A DNA stretch of 64,000 nucleotides. Source: Neoarius graeffei. Lineage: Eukaryota; Chordata; Actinopteri; Siluriformes; Ariidae. Positions 1-10,366 of this stretch are shown here, in pieces. The translations under genes and the position numbers were made by a program. The stretch is taken from contig NC_083577.1 of assembly GCF_027579695.1 (NCBI RefSeq), positions 33,796,698 through 33,860,697 of the forward strand, written 5' to 3'. Position 1 is the stretch's first letter, and the number at the start of each line of letters is the position of its first letter. A model generated the notes under the pieces. That model searched no databases. It had not been told where the DNA came from and saw only the letters and a program-made list of their open reading frames with translations.

Positions 1-460
1 TCGAAGCATTGTTCCTGTTCCTTGCTCAGGGTGATCAGCGCTTGGTGTTGGCTTTGCTGGGCAGCAGTGAAGGCATGGCCAAGAGATTTCAAGGGGGAGG
101 ACTCCATGAATGGTTCCCTTCAGTGTCCCAGGTTTCAGCACCAGTATTATATGTCCCTGAGGGTGTATGGCTATAATGAATGAATGCGTTCACAAAATGA
201 AAGGCCAACAAATAACTTTTATGAGGCTTGGTCTGAAAATCATCTTTGCCAAACTTTCTGAAGACTAGACAAAATTTGTGATCTGTGAAAACTTAAGCTT
301 TTTTTTATAAAATCCAAAATGGCCAAAAATCTAATATAGTGGAACTTGACATTATTGGGTGCATTGAACTTGGCTTGTACCAAAGAATCCAATGGTACCT
401 CAATATTGAAAATTGGCAGACATTTCAAAAGCTACATGCATCAGGGCACCTCCAATTTTG
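1..460. other. no recognisable feature
   Basis: AT-rich sequence on the left edge. No credible coding segment, RNA gene or terminal repeat was seen. It ends where the 3'-terminal sequence of the Penelope-like element begins. Confidence 0.5.
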
Positions 461-1047
461 AAAAAAGGGAAAGAGGCTGCACTATGCATACAGATATTTA
501 TTCACACAAACGCATTTCGGCATGTGCCTTCCTCATTGTGCTCAAGTAATCAGTGTTACTACAAATCTTAAATGCCTACACCCATGTACACACCCCCATC
601 ATCAACCAATGACAGTACAATCAAGTTAAATACAATAATTGGCAATATCAATACAGAATTTAAAACAATCCATTGGTCTTAAAACCTTTTGTAAAAAAAA
701 ATCCAAATGAAATTGTGGAAATATGTCAGCACAAGCATCATCAATTCACATTTTTACAAGAAACAGGTCAAAGACAAATCTTCATTCATTCCATGAGGAA
801 TGCAAGTATTCAGATTAAAAATATACCAAGCCTCCCTTTGTAGGAGGTGATTCTCACGGTCTCCACCTCTTGGAGACCGATTGACCATTTCCAAGCCCAT
901 GAACCTGAGTGCATTGGCGTCATGGCCCGCAATATTCAAGTGTCGTGCAACTGACGACCTTTCATCATGTTTTCTAATTGCACATTTATGTTCACAAATT
1001 CTAGTTTTTAATTGCCATTTTATTTTGCTCACATAAAATAGCCCACA

Positions 1048-1422
1048 GGGCGGCACGGTGGTGTAGTGGTTAGCGCTGTCGCCTCACAGCAAGAAGTTCC
1101 TGGGTTCAAGCCCCGGGGCCGGCGAGGGCCTTTCTGTGTGGAGTTTGCATGTTCTCCCCGTGTCCGCGTGGGTTTCCTCCGGGTGCTCCGGTTTCCCCCA
1201 CAGTCCAAAGACATGCAGGTTAGGTTAACTGGTGACTCTAAATTGACCGTAGGTGTGAATGTGAGTGTGAATGGTTGTCTGTGTCCATGTGTCAGCCCTG
1301 TGATGACCTGGCGACTTGTCCAGGGTGTACCCCGCCTTTCACCCGTGGTCAGCTGGGATGGGCTCCAGCTTGCCTGCGACCCTGTAGAAGGATAAAGCGG
1401 CTAGAGATAATGAGATGAGATG
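1048..1422 (+). repeat. tRNA-headed teleost SINE, copy 1
   Basis: A full-length SINE of about 375 bp. It starts with a tRNA-like head holding A-box-like GTGTAGTGGTTAGC and B-box-like GGGTTCAAGCC segments. A conserved body follows, then a tail of GAGAT repeats. It is flanked by the 13-bp direct repeat aaaatagcccaca (1035-1047 and 1423-1435), showing L1-type target-primed insertion into the PLE endonuclease. The family resembles the mermaid/V-SINE type of fish SINEs; the exact name is uncertain. Confidence 0.9.
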
Positions 1423-2141
1423 AAAATAGCCCACAAGGGCATATCAATAAATACACAACAAATGTAGATAAACAAGTAATTCTGCCTTTCACTTTATATG
1501 TTTTATCTGTTTTTGGATGTGTAAATGATTTTTCTGTGAGCACGTTGTTACATATTACACAATTAAGACACTTAAAATTACCATATGAAATCTTAAAGGG
1601 AAACGATGGAGTTAATTCAGGAAGATATGACTATACCAATTGGTCTCTCAAATTGGGTGCTCTTTTATAGCAAGTGCATGGAAGATCTTGAAAAATGTGA
1701 CCAATGTTTGGATCACTACTTAAAATGTGCCAATGGCGATGAACAATATTTTTTAGTGTATTTGATATCTGCCCATAAGTGGACACAAAAGTGACTGGAG
1801 TATTAGTATTAAGTGTCTGTGTATGGTTAGTCATTAGATCAGAGCGTTGAATAGCACGCACCCACTCCAGGCAACCCTACAATAAGGTTGGTGCATACCC
1901 CCTGTCAAGAAATCTTTGGCATAACTCTCCTGCTTGCCTCTCAAACACTTCTTCACTAACGCAGATATGACGTACCCTTAAAAGTTGGCTATAAGGCAAG
2001 CTGTGTTTAAGTGAAGGTGGATGGAAACTTTGATAATCTAAATAAGCATTACAATCAGTTTCTTTCCTACAGATCTCTGTGTGCAATGAATTATCCAACT
2101 TTTTCACTAGAACATCCAAGTATGGTGTAACCTTGTCATCA

Positions 2142-2307
2142 CAATTCAATGTGAATTTAATAGAAGGCAATCAGGTATTCACATAATTACTGAAAGCGAC
2201 CAGTTCTTCCTTTGAACCTAACCATGGTTAGGTTCAAAGGAAGAACTGGTCGCTTTCAGTAATTATGTGAATACCTGATTGCCTTCTATTAAATTCACAT
2301 TGAATTG
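2142..2307. repeat. perfect 166-bp palindrome without spacer
   Basis: Two exact 83-bp arms meet at the CCATGG centre (2224/2225). The left arm belongs to the PLE coding strand and the right arm is its reverse complement. A further 27-bp direct repeat of the outer arm follows at about 2312-2339. It sits between the YIDD block and the thumb-like segment and interrupts the PLE frame. Confidence 0.95.
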
Positions 2308-2930
2308 CACATTGCCTTCTATTAAATTCACATTGAATTTATATGCATATAAAAAAATATATCATCAATGTACCTATACCACACCTTTAGATGTTGCTTA
2401 AAAGGATTATTAGAGTAGATGAAATCATGCTCAAATTTACCCATAAAAAGGTTGGCATAATTCAGTGCCATAGGCGACCCCATTGCGGTACCCTGGGTCT
2501 GCAAGAAAAATGTATTCTAAAACATGAAATAATTCTTTGTTAAAACCTGATGGGCTAATGACATTAGAAACTCAGTATGTGGCACTTGGTTTATCCGTAA
2601 GTAATATTCTAAGGCCGCTAAGCCCGCGGTATATGGGATATTGGTGTACAAACTAGTCACATCCATAGTACATAACATATCCGATACATTCACTTCGCCA
2701 ATATGCAAAAATTTATTCAAAAAATCTGTTGTATTCTTCAGTAAAGAGGACAAATTATACACCAGTTCCTTAATGTGATAATTGACAAATTGAGAAAGAG
2801 GTTCACTCACAGATTGATTACCAGACACAATTGGATGAACAGGTGGATTATCAAGCCTCTTATAGATTTTTGGAAGAGTATAAATTACTGGTCTTAAGGG
2901 ATTGGTTTGCAATAAATAGCTATACTCCTT

Positions 2931-2936
2931 GTCATC
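2931..2936. repeat. target-site duplication of the Gypsy element
   Basis: The hexamer gtcatc directly precedes the 5' LTR and is found again at 8890-8895 directly after the 3' LTR. Depending on where the LTR end is drawn, this is a 5- or 6-bp duplication, as expected for Ty3/Gypsy integrase. Confidence 0.85.
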
Positions 2937-3745
2937 TGTCATGGTCCTACCTATGGGCTTCTCTCTTCAGGTAACATCTCCACTCAGCATTACCAGCCAC
3001 GCCTGCTCTCACTTCCTCTTATTAACTTTCAGTGACTGTCATTGGCTGTTGCCGATCACCTGCTTCCCCCCTGTGTGCATTTAAGCTGCAGTTCTCCCAA
3101 GCCTCAGTGTCAGATCATCTGCAACTTCCAGCGTGATAACTTGCTCTGTGTTCCTACTACTCTGACTCCTGACGATATTCTGTTCCGTCTGACTCTGTCT
3201 GCTCTCCAGCCCCGGTAACCTGATCTGCCTTCTGTCCTGTCGACTCTGCCTCTTGCCTGCCTCTCCTGTACCTTCGCCTGATCTCCAGCTTGCCCAGCCC
3301 TGCTGCTTGCCTGCCTCTCCATCAGCCCAGTGTGAGCAGCCCTGCCTGGAGCCCTACTCTTCTGCCCCGGTAACCTGACCCTGCATTTCTGTCCCCTATC
3401 TTGCTATCTGATCTGTGACTCTGTGTTCCAGCCTGCTCACTAACTCCAGCCTGCTGAGGGACTACTGCTGGGAGACTGCCTGAAACCCAAGTGCTATCAG
3501 CCTACAGCCACACCTCTCTGACAGTGCCTGATCCTGTTGGATCTCAGAAGCTAAGCAGGGTTGGGCCTGGTCAATACTTGGATGGGAGACCTCAGATGTC
3601 ACCACCATGTTCCCACCAGCCATCCCTGCCTCTCAGTCCTCCTGCCACTGAACTTCACACACATTCTCCCAACTCCCTTTTCCCCTGTTATTATTAAACT
3701 GTGGTTTGAGTGCATTTGATCTCCTCTCCTGTCTGGTCCTTGACA
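2937..3745 (+). repeat. 5' LTR of chromodomain Gypsy element
   Basis: The LTR is about 809 bp, starting TGTCATGG and ending CCTTGACA. It has a TATA-like CATTTAAG at 3079-3086, a likely transcript start near 3109, and an ATTAAA polyadenylation-like signal near 3693-3698. A segment at 3500-3592 is clearly derived from 5S rRNA (separate entry). It differs from the 3' LTR by scattered substitutions and small indels, including extra bases around 3600-3620 and 3668-3684. Confidence 0.93.
3500..3592 (+). other. 5S rRNA-derived segment inside the 5' LTR
   Basis: From 3500 the sequence follows vertebrate 5S rRNA almost base for base over about 93 nt. It includes the 5' end (GCCTACAGCCACACC), the internal A-box region (AAGCTAAGCAGGGTTGGGCC) and the intermediate/C-box region (TACTTGGATGGGAGACC). 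The final third of 5S rRNA and a T-run terminator are missing, so it is not a working 5S gene. It is in the sense orientation relative to the retrotransposon and lies in the probable transcribed R region. The 3' LTR carries the same segment. Confidence 0.9.
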
Positions 3746-3747
3746 GA

Positions 3748-3757
3748 ATGATCTGAC
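3748..3757 (+). promoter_or_regulatory. putative self-priming primer-binding site
   Basis: ATGATCTGAC starts two or three bases after the 5' LTR and is exactly complementary to GTCAGATCAT at 3109-3118. That 10-mer lies about 25-30 bp downstream of the TATA-like box, at the expected 5' end of the transcript. Tf1 and sushi-type chromoviruses prime reverse transcription by folding their own 5' end onto the PBS instead of using a tRNA. The match is seen directly; the mechanism is inferred. Confidence 0.6.
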
Positions 3758-3763
3758 CAAGAC

Positions 3764-4867
3764 ATGGAGTCAGTGCCCGAACCCTCTGCCCTAGACCAGC
3801 TGCAGCGCACCGAAGGAGATGTCAGTCGGATGTCTGCTGACGTTGCAGCCCTGATCCAGCTTGGTCATCAGCAACAGCAACAATGACTGGACCAAGCACT
3901 CCAGCTGCTCACTGCCCTAGCACCCCCTGCTCCTCCGAGTCAACCATCGCCGCCCCTAGTTGCATCAGCCCCTGTCATACCCGCCGCTGACTGGCCAGCT
4001 CCGGGAGGTGCTCCTGCTGCACTTGATGCCCCGGAACCCAAGGTCGGCAGTCCGGAGCGTTTTGACAGTGACCCCTCCCAAGTCCATGCTTTCCTGACCA
4101 GCTGCCGGTTGCTGTTCAACCTGCAGCCCAGAACCTTCGTGTCAGAGACAGCGAAGGTGGCCTTCATCATCACTCGTCTGACTGGCCACGCCCGCCTGTG
4201 GGGGACTGCTGAGTATGAACGCTGGACACCGGCGTGTGCCTCCTTCTCCCTGTTTGCAGCGGAGATGATTAAGGTCTTCAACCTGGGCTCGTCGGCGGTA
4301 GAGGCATCCGGAGGACTGATGAGTATTCGCCAAGGCAGACGAACAGTGGCTGACTACTCAATCGATTTCTGGACCTTGGCCCAGCGCAGCAAGTGGAACA
4401 TGCAGGCACTGGTGGACGCCTTTCTGCACAGCCTGGCCGACTACATGAAGGACAAATTGGTCTCGTACGAACAACCATCGACACTCGATGAGGCCATCAC
4501 CCTGGCCGTCCGCATTGACCGCCGGGTCCAGACCCGTCGACGAGAGAGGGCCCGCCAGACTCAGTCAGTCATCAGCGCACGGAGAAGCCCGAGCTCACCG
4601 GACATAGGAGGGGCCCGGCTGAGCTCAATGATCATCCAATCCTCCACCAGCCAGAAACCTATGCTCCAAGTTTGCCTTCGTCTGTCGGATTCCACCCACA
4701 CCCTGGCCACCCTGGTTGACTCTGGCGCTGAGGCTAACATCATGGACACCGAGCTTGCGCGCCAGTTGGGTCTGCAAAGCTATCGCTTATCCTCTCCCGT
4801 TCCAGCCAGGGCGCTAGATGGCCATCTCCTTGGCACCGTCACCCACTTCACTGCCCCGTCCCGATGA
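3764..4867 (+). pseudogene. gag and start of protease, disrupted
   Basis: The Gag frame opens at ATG 3764 just after the PBS. An in-frame TGA lies at 3884-3886 in a glutamine-rich stretch, and the frame is otherwise open to 4867. The central part has the typical capsid-like segment of chromovirus Gag (about 4109-4500). A CCHC zinc knuckle, normally found before protease, is not visible; the region around 4560-4630 looks shortened. The protease active-site motif DSGA is at 4718-4729. The frame then moves to that of pol near 4850-4867. Gag packages the RNA in cytoplasmic particles; this copy could not make a full product without readthrough and frameshift. Confidence 0.85.
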
Positions 4868-7800
4868 CTCTGTCAGGCAACCACCACGAAACCATCCAGT
4901 TTCACCTGCTCCGTTCCCCCGGCCAACCTCTCATCCTGGGCTATCCATGGCTCCGCCAGCATAGTCCTCACCTCGACTGGGCCACTGGAGCGATAAGAGA
5001 ATGGGGCAAGGACTGCCACTGGACCTGCTTACGAGCCTCCACTCTAACCCCTCGTACTCCACCTGCCAGCTCTGCCCCCGACCTCACTAATGTCCCAGTG
5101 TGTTATCACAGCCTTCGGGAGGTATTCAGCAAAGCCAAGGCCACTTCCTTGCCTCCTCACCGGCCCTATGACTGCGCCATTGATCTCCTCCCAGGCACTG
5201 CACCACCCAAGGGCCGTCTCTACTCTCTGTCCGCCCCGGAAAGGAAGGCGATGGAGGCCTACATCAATGACTCTCTGGCTGCCGGCCTCATCCGTCCATC
5301 CTCTTCTCCCGCCAGCGCTGGGTTCTTCTTCGTGGGAAAGAAGGATGGATCCCTGCGCCCCTGCATCGATTACAGGGGTCTCAACGACATCACCGTCAAG
5401 AACCGATATCCTCTCCCACTGCTTACCTCCGCCTTCGAGCAGCTCCAGGGAGCCACGATCTTCACCAAACTCGATCTCCGGAATGCCTACCACCTGGTTC
5501 AGATAAGGGAGGGAGAAGAGTGGAAGACCGCGTTCAACACCCCCACCGGTCACTATGAATACCGGGTGATGCCGTTTGGCCTTACCAATGCGCCAGCGGT
5601 ATTCCAGGCTCTGGTGAATGATGTCCTGCGAGATATGTTGAACAAGTTCGTGTTCGTTTTCCTCGACGACATCCTGATCTTCTCAAAAACCCTGTCCGAA
5701 CACACCCAGCATGTCCAGCAAGTGCTCCGTCGTCTCCTTGAAAACTCCTTCTTCGTCAAGGCAGAGAAGTGTGAGTTTCACGCCAAGTCTGTGGTGTTCC
5801 TGGGGTACATTGTGGCAGAGGGGAGCATCCAGATGGACCCTGCCAAAGTCTCAGCAGTGACTTCATGGCCAGTACCAGAGAGCAGGAAGAAGCTTCAGCA
5901 GTTCCTGGGCTTCACCAATTTCTACAGGAAATTCATTCGTAATTACAGCACCGTTGCATCACCCCTCACCACCTTGACCAGCACCAAACAGCCCTTCACC
6001 TGGACTCCGGCTGCCAATGAAGCCTTTGCCACCCTCAAGGATCGGTTCACCACTGCTCCCGTCCTCCAGATGCCAGATGCGGAGCGGCAATTCATCGTTG
6101 AGGTGGACGCCTCGGATGTGGGAGTTGGGGCAGTGCTCTCACAGAGGTCAGCGGATGACAAACTCCACCCCTGTGCGTTCTTCTCCCGCCGGCTATCGCC
6201 AGCCGAACACAATTACGACATAGGCAACCGGGAACTGCTGGCGGTCAAGCTCGCCCTGGAGGAATGGCGTCACTGGCTGGAGGGGTGCGTAGTCCCATTC
6301 CTGGTCTGGACAGACCATAAGAATCTGGAATACATCCGCACCACCAAACGACTCGACCCCAGACAGGCCTGCTGGGCTCTCTTTTTCACTAGATTCAATT
6401 TCACCCTTTCATACTGGCCCGGATCTCGCAACACCAAGCCTGACGCACTCTCCCGCCAGTTCCAGAAGGATGATGCCTCCTCCAAGGATCCGGCTCCCAT
6501 CCTACCTGACCCCTGTATTGTTGTTGCTCTGACCTGGGACATCGAAGAACGAGTGCGGGAAGCCCTCCGTGACCAACCCAGCCCCAGTGCATGCCCTGCA
6601 AGTCGCCTCTTTGTTCCTGAAGACCTGCGATCCCAGGTTATACAATGGGGACACGACTCCCATCTAGCCTGCCACTCTGGTTCCACTCGCACCTACCACC
6701 TGCTCGCCCAACGGTTCTGGTGGCCGTCTATGAGCAGGGATGTGCGAGACTTCGTCCGAGCCTGCCCTACCTGTAATCAGAATAAATCCTCCAGCCGGCC
6801 TCCTGCCGGTTTACTCCAGCCTCTGCCCGTGCCTATGCGACCCTGGTCCCACATTTCCCTGGATTTTGTTATGGGTCTGCCCCCTTCTAACGGGATGACT
6901 GTCATACTCACCATCATGGACCGTTTTAGCAAGATGGCACACTTTGTTCCCCTCCCAAAACTACCGTCGGCCAAAGAGACCACCCAGATCATCCTGCAGC
7001 AGGTCTTCTGCATCCATGGGCTGCCCAGGGACATCGTTTCGGACTGTTGGCTGCAATTCACCTCCTCTTTCTGGAAGGAATTCTGTCACCTGCTCGGGGC
7101 CACCACCAGCCTCACCTCCGGATTCTGACCCCAGTCCAACGGCCAGTCTGAGCGGACTAACCAGGAGTTGGAGAAGGCACTTTGGTGCATGGCGTCACGC
7201 AACCCTAGGGCCTGGTGTCAGCACCTGCTGTGGGTGGAATACTCTCACAACTCCCTCACCAGCTCAGCCACTGGACTGTCCCCATTCCACTGCATGTATG
7301 GCTACCAACCACCCCTGTTCCCCAGCCAGGAGGGAGAGGTCACCTGCCCGTCTGCCCTCACCTATGCATGCCGATGCCGCCACACCTGGTCTCAAGCCCG
7401 CGCTGCATTCCTCAAGTCAGTCACCAGCTACTCCATTGGAGCCAACCGGCAGAGGACGCCTGCGCCCATCTACCGGGTGGGCCAGAAGGTGTGGTTGTCA
7501 GTCAAGGACCTGCCCCTCCAGGTGGAGTCTCGTAAGCTGGCACCTCGGTTCGTCGGACCATTTCCGATCCAGAGGATAATCAGCCAGTCTGCTGTCCAGC
7601 TCCGACTGCCCAAGTCTATGAGAGTGCACCCCACCTTCCACGTCTCAAAGATTAAGCCAGTGCATGAGAGCCCGCTGGTCCCAGCTGCACCTTCTCCTCC
7701 TCCTCGTCTCATCGATGGTGGCCCGGTCTACTCTGTCTGGCGACTGCTGAAGTCACAGCGCAGGGGCAGGGGCCTCCAATACCTGGTGGATTGGGAGGGC

Positions 7801-8019
7801 TATGGTCCTGAGGAGAGGATGTGGGTTCCTGCTGGGAGAATTTTAGACCGTACCCTCATCAGCACCTTTCATCGCCTGCATCCGGACCAGCCAGCCAACC
7901 AGAGGGGTCGACCAAGGGGTCCTTGTCGGAATGACGATGCGCCAACCGCTACTGTCCCCGAGTCCGATTCTGAACCAGATCCTGAGGCCTTGGACACTGA
8001 CCAGTCAGAGGAGTTCTGA
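4864..8019 (+). pseudogene. pol: protease end, RT, RNase H, integrase, chromodomain
   Basis: A long frame interrupted once by TGA at 7126-7128. Order: protease C-terminus (LILGYPWL), reverse transcriptase (about 5160-5790), RNase H ([14 protein letters not shown], then the [10 protein letters not shown] block, about 6095-6420), and integrase with an HHCC zinc domain (about 6650-6780) and a D,D-E core. The stop falls just before the PQSNGQSER block that carries the catalytic Glu. A chromodomain lies at about 7726-7860. Two residues look unusual: the RT motif is FLDD where YLDD is usual (about 5658-5670), and the integrase SDRG-type motif reads SDCW. Chromodomains of this class steer integration toward marked chromatin. 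Confidence 0.9.
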
Positions 8020-8093
8020 CCCTCCACCGGTATTCCCCCTCCTCCCGCCCGTCTTGGTGGATCTGTGGCTAGGGACTTCTGGAGCCGTCCCTT

Positions 8094-8110
8094 GAGGGGG
8101 GGGGGGGGTT
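8094..8110 (+). promoter_or_regulatory. polypurine tract
   Basis: A G-rich run (GA followed by 13 or more G, then TT) lies immediately before the 3' LTR, where plus-strand DNA synthesis is primed in LTR retrotransposons. Confidence 0.8.
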
Positions 8111-8111
8111 C

Positions 8112-8889
8112 TGTCATGGTCCTACCTGTGGGCTTCTCTCTTCAGGTAACATCTCCACTCAGCATTACCGGCCATGCCCGCTCTCACTTCCTCTTATTAA
8201 CTTTCAGTGACTGTCATTGGCTGTTGCCGATCACCTGCTTCCCCCCTGTGTGCATTTAAGCTGCAGTTCTCCCAAGCCTCAGTGTCAGATCGTCTGCAAC
8301 TTCCAGCGTGATAACCTGCTCTGTGTTCCTACTACTCTGACTCCTGACGATATTCTGTTCCGTCTGACTCTGTCTGCTCTCCAGCCCCGGTAACCTGATC
8401 TGCCTTCTGTCCTGTCGACTCTGCCTCTTGCCTGCCTCTCCTGTACCTTCGCCTGATCTCCAGCTTGCCCAGCCCTGCTGCTCACCTGCCTCTCCATCAG
8501 CCCGGTGTGAGCAGCCCTGCCTGGAGCCCTACTCTTCAGCCCCAGTAACCTGACCCTGCATTTCTGTCCCCTATCTTGCTATCTGATCTGTGACTCTGTG
8601 TTCCAGCCTGCTCACTAACTCCAGCCTGCTGAGGGACTACTGCTGGGAGACTGCCTGAAACCCAAGTGCTGTCAGCCTATAGCCACACCTCTGACAACGC
8701 CTGATCCCGTTGGATCTCAGCTGCTAAGCAGGGTTGGGCCTGGTCAGTACTTGGATGGGAGACCTCAGACGTCACCAGCCATCCCTGCCTCTCAGTCCTC
8801 CTGGCACTGAACTTCACACACATTCTCCCTGTTATTATTAAACTGTGGTTTGAGTGCATTTGATCTCCTCTCCTGTTTGGTCCTTGACA
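8112..8889 (+). repeat. 3' LTR of chromodomain Gypsy element
   Basis: About 778 bp, matching the 5' LTR over its whole length. A second 5S rRNA-derived segment is at 8675-8767, with the same truncation point. The bases matching the self-priming start differ by one substitution (CAGATCGTC). LTR divergence is modest but visible, so the insertion is not brand new. Confidence 0.93.
8675..8767 (+). other. 5S rRNA-derived segment inside the 3' LTR
   Basis: Second copy of the 5S-like segment, with the A-box region (GCTAAGCAGGGTTGGGCC) and C-box region (TACTTGGATGGGAGACC) intact. It has a few independent substitutions relative to the 5' LTR copy, for example CAGCTGC against CAGAAGC. Confidence 0.9.
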
Positions 8890-10257
8890 GTCATCAATAA
8901 TTGAATCAGACAATGCTCTTTTCAATATAGATTTTATCTCACTAAATTTCATTGTAGGGTCAGCATGTAGACGCATATAAGCACTTTTGTCACCAAGTTG
9001 TCTCTCTATTTCTTGTACATAAGCAGAATTATCTTGTATAATAATTGAACACCCCCCCCCCTTGTCTGCAGGTTTGATCACAATATCATTGTCAAACATT
9101 AATGCATTCAAAGCCTCCTTTTCAGATGTTGAAAGGTTAGATCTAATTGAATAATCCCCACTCCTCAGATGGGTAAAAGTGTCTTGCTCCCCCAATCGGC
9201 AGAATGTCTCTACTGAAGAATTATTAATGGGGGAAGGAAAGTACTTTTCAAAAACAAAACAAAATTTTAGAGGGTGCAGAAGGGCACTCTTGTTGTAGAT
9301 CAGTCTCTTGTTGGATATATCGTTTTTCAGTCCCTTTCAAATAAAATGCTTTAAGATGAATAGATCGAAAAAACTTAAACATTTCTATTTTCATAATAAA
9401 GGGGTATTCCCCTTAACAGGGACAAAAGAGAGGCCTTTAGACAATACAGAAAGCTGATCTTCACTTAACTGTATAGATGAGATATTGATGACATTGGCTC
9501 GGTCCTTTATCTCCGACCTCTTGCGCTTCTTCCCCCTCTGCGTCTTGCGGTTTCACGTTGTGTTGCTAGGGCAGACTTTGGAGAAGGTACATGACTGGAT
9601 CGTAAAAAACGATCAGTCATGAATGAATCAGTATCAGTGCTCAGGTTTCCAGACGAGGCGCTGCTTACAGCTTTCCGCTGCCTTTGTCTTGGCCTACCAA
9701 CAAAGCCTTGCATTTCTTGAAGCCAAGGGTACATATTATTGTTTCGATAATCCATCATGTCTCTCTGGTACTTGTCCATTTTCTTGCGCTGCATCTCAGC
9801 CTTGTATGTGTTTATCTGCGCATCACACTTCTGCAAAAGCTCTTTAAGCTGCGCTGAGGAGAATTTACTCTTAAGTTGTGCCTCAAGGTCAGCAATCTCT
9901 TGTTGAATCATAACCAGTCTCTTATTTCGGTTGTCAATAGCCAGCAACATCAGGTCAAGGGAACACTTAGAGTATATCACACCACTTCTTATGAAACTCG
10001 GGGTCATCTAGGCCCAATGTGGGTTCCTTTATGATGTGTAATCCTCTCGGTATGCATTTATTTCGCCAATACTAGGAGAGTATGCTTCCATGTAGCAGCA
10101 TTCTTGTCTCTTTCTTGCAAAGATTTTCCAGCAGATCATACTGCATCTCCCAAGTATCAGTTGGCATTTCCCTCGTAATCGAGGGAAAAAGAATTTGTTC
10201 ACAATCCTGCTCTGTGTAGGCAAAGGTGCTGGCTCTCACATCAGTGAGGCACTCCAC
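8890..10257 (-). pseudogene. PLE N-terminal leader and RT N-terminal half
   Basis: The upstream half of the PLE ORF. The leader (10007 down to about 9507) is rich in charged residues with a probable coiled coil (DLEAQLKSKFSSAQLKELLQ) and a basic tail (RRRGGRSARGRR). Next come SKGLSFVPV near 9430 and the RT N-terminal block STSEKEALNAL...IKPADKGGG (9195 down to about 8900). The frame then meets the Gypsy insertion at the duplicated gtcatc and resumes at 2936. Short frames continuing up to 10257 may be the true N-terminus. Confidence 0.8.
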
Positions 10258-10366
10258 TTCCTCGTAAGAAATAATTAGAGGAGCTCTGCTCAGTTAATCA
10301 TTAAGGTGCATAAGGGTAGGAGCAGGCTTCACTCAATGTGTTTTTATTAATTCTGAGAGTGCTGAC

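Larger units (their letters stand above)
754..2936 (-). pseudogene. PLE reverse transcriptase C-terminal half and GIY-YIG endonuclease
   Basis: Coding remnant continuing from the 8.9-10.0 kb part once the Gypsy insertion is removed. It carries the RT block that starts with the PKIYKR motif, then an in-frame stop at 2517-2519, the QTQGTAMGSP block and the YIDD catalytic motif (about 2350-2510). After a palindromic rearrangement (2142-2307) comes the thumb-like region (1880-2170). Further in-frame stops lie at 1877-1879 and near 1631. A CxxC pair (about 1570-1590) precedes the endonuclease. That domain reads VVYLLICPCGL, is broken by a SINE, and resumes with FYVSK through the conserved RGGDR segment to the stop at 754. 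PLE endonucleases nick the target for priming; this copy cannot make an intact protein. Confidence 0.85.
2937..8889 (+). mobile_element. chromodomain Ty3/Gypsy retrotransposon (sushi-like)
   Basis: Complete element of about 5.95 kb: LTR, primer-binding site, gag/protease, pol with reverse transcriptase, RNase H, integrase and a C-terminal chromodomain, polypurine tract, LTR. It lies on the plus strand inside the minus-strand PLE, with a duplicated target site on both sides. Domain order and the chromodomain place it with the chromoviruses, close in type to fish sushi elements. It is defective: an in-frame stop in gag, a frame change in protease, and a stop in integrase. Confidence 0.93.

Noticed and set aside
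461-700. A hammerhead ribozyme in the PLE terminal sequence
   Set aside because: PLEs can carry them, but I did not find the CTGATGA and GAAA core pair in the terminal repeats.
1066-1395. Open frames reading through SINE copies (also at 11117, 24315, 25141, 62914)
   Set aside because: The same frames appear in every SINE copy on either strand and reflect few stops in the SINE body, not a protein.
3110-3322. Minus-strand 70-codon frame, repeated at 8285-8497
   Set aside because: It is antisense within both LTR copies; duplication explains its conservation.
3500-3592. A genuine 5S rRNA gene
   Set aside because: The last third of 5S and the T-run terminator are absent, and it occurs only inside LTRs.
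5044-5553. Minus-strand 169-codon frame opposite the Gypsy RT
   Set aside because: Antisense shadow of a strongly conserved RT frame.
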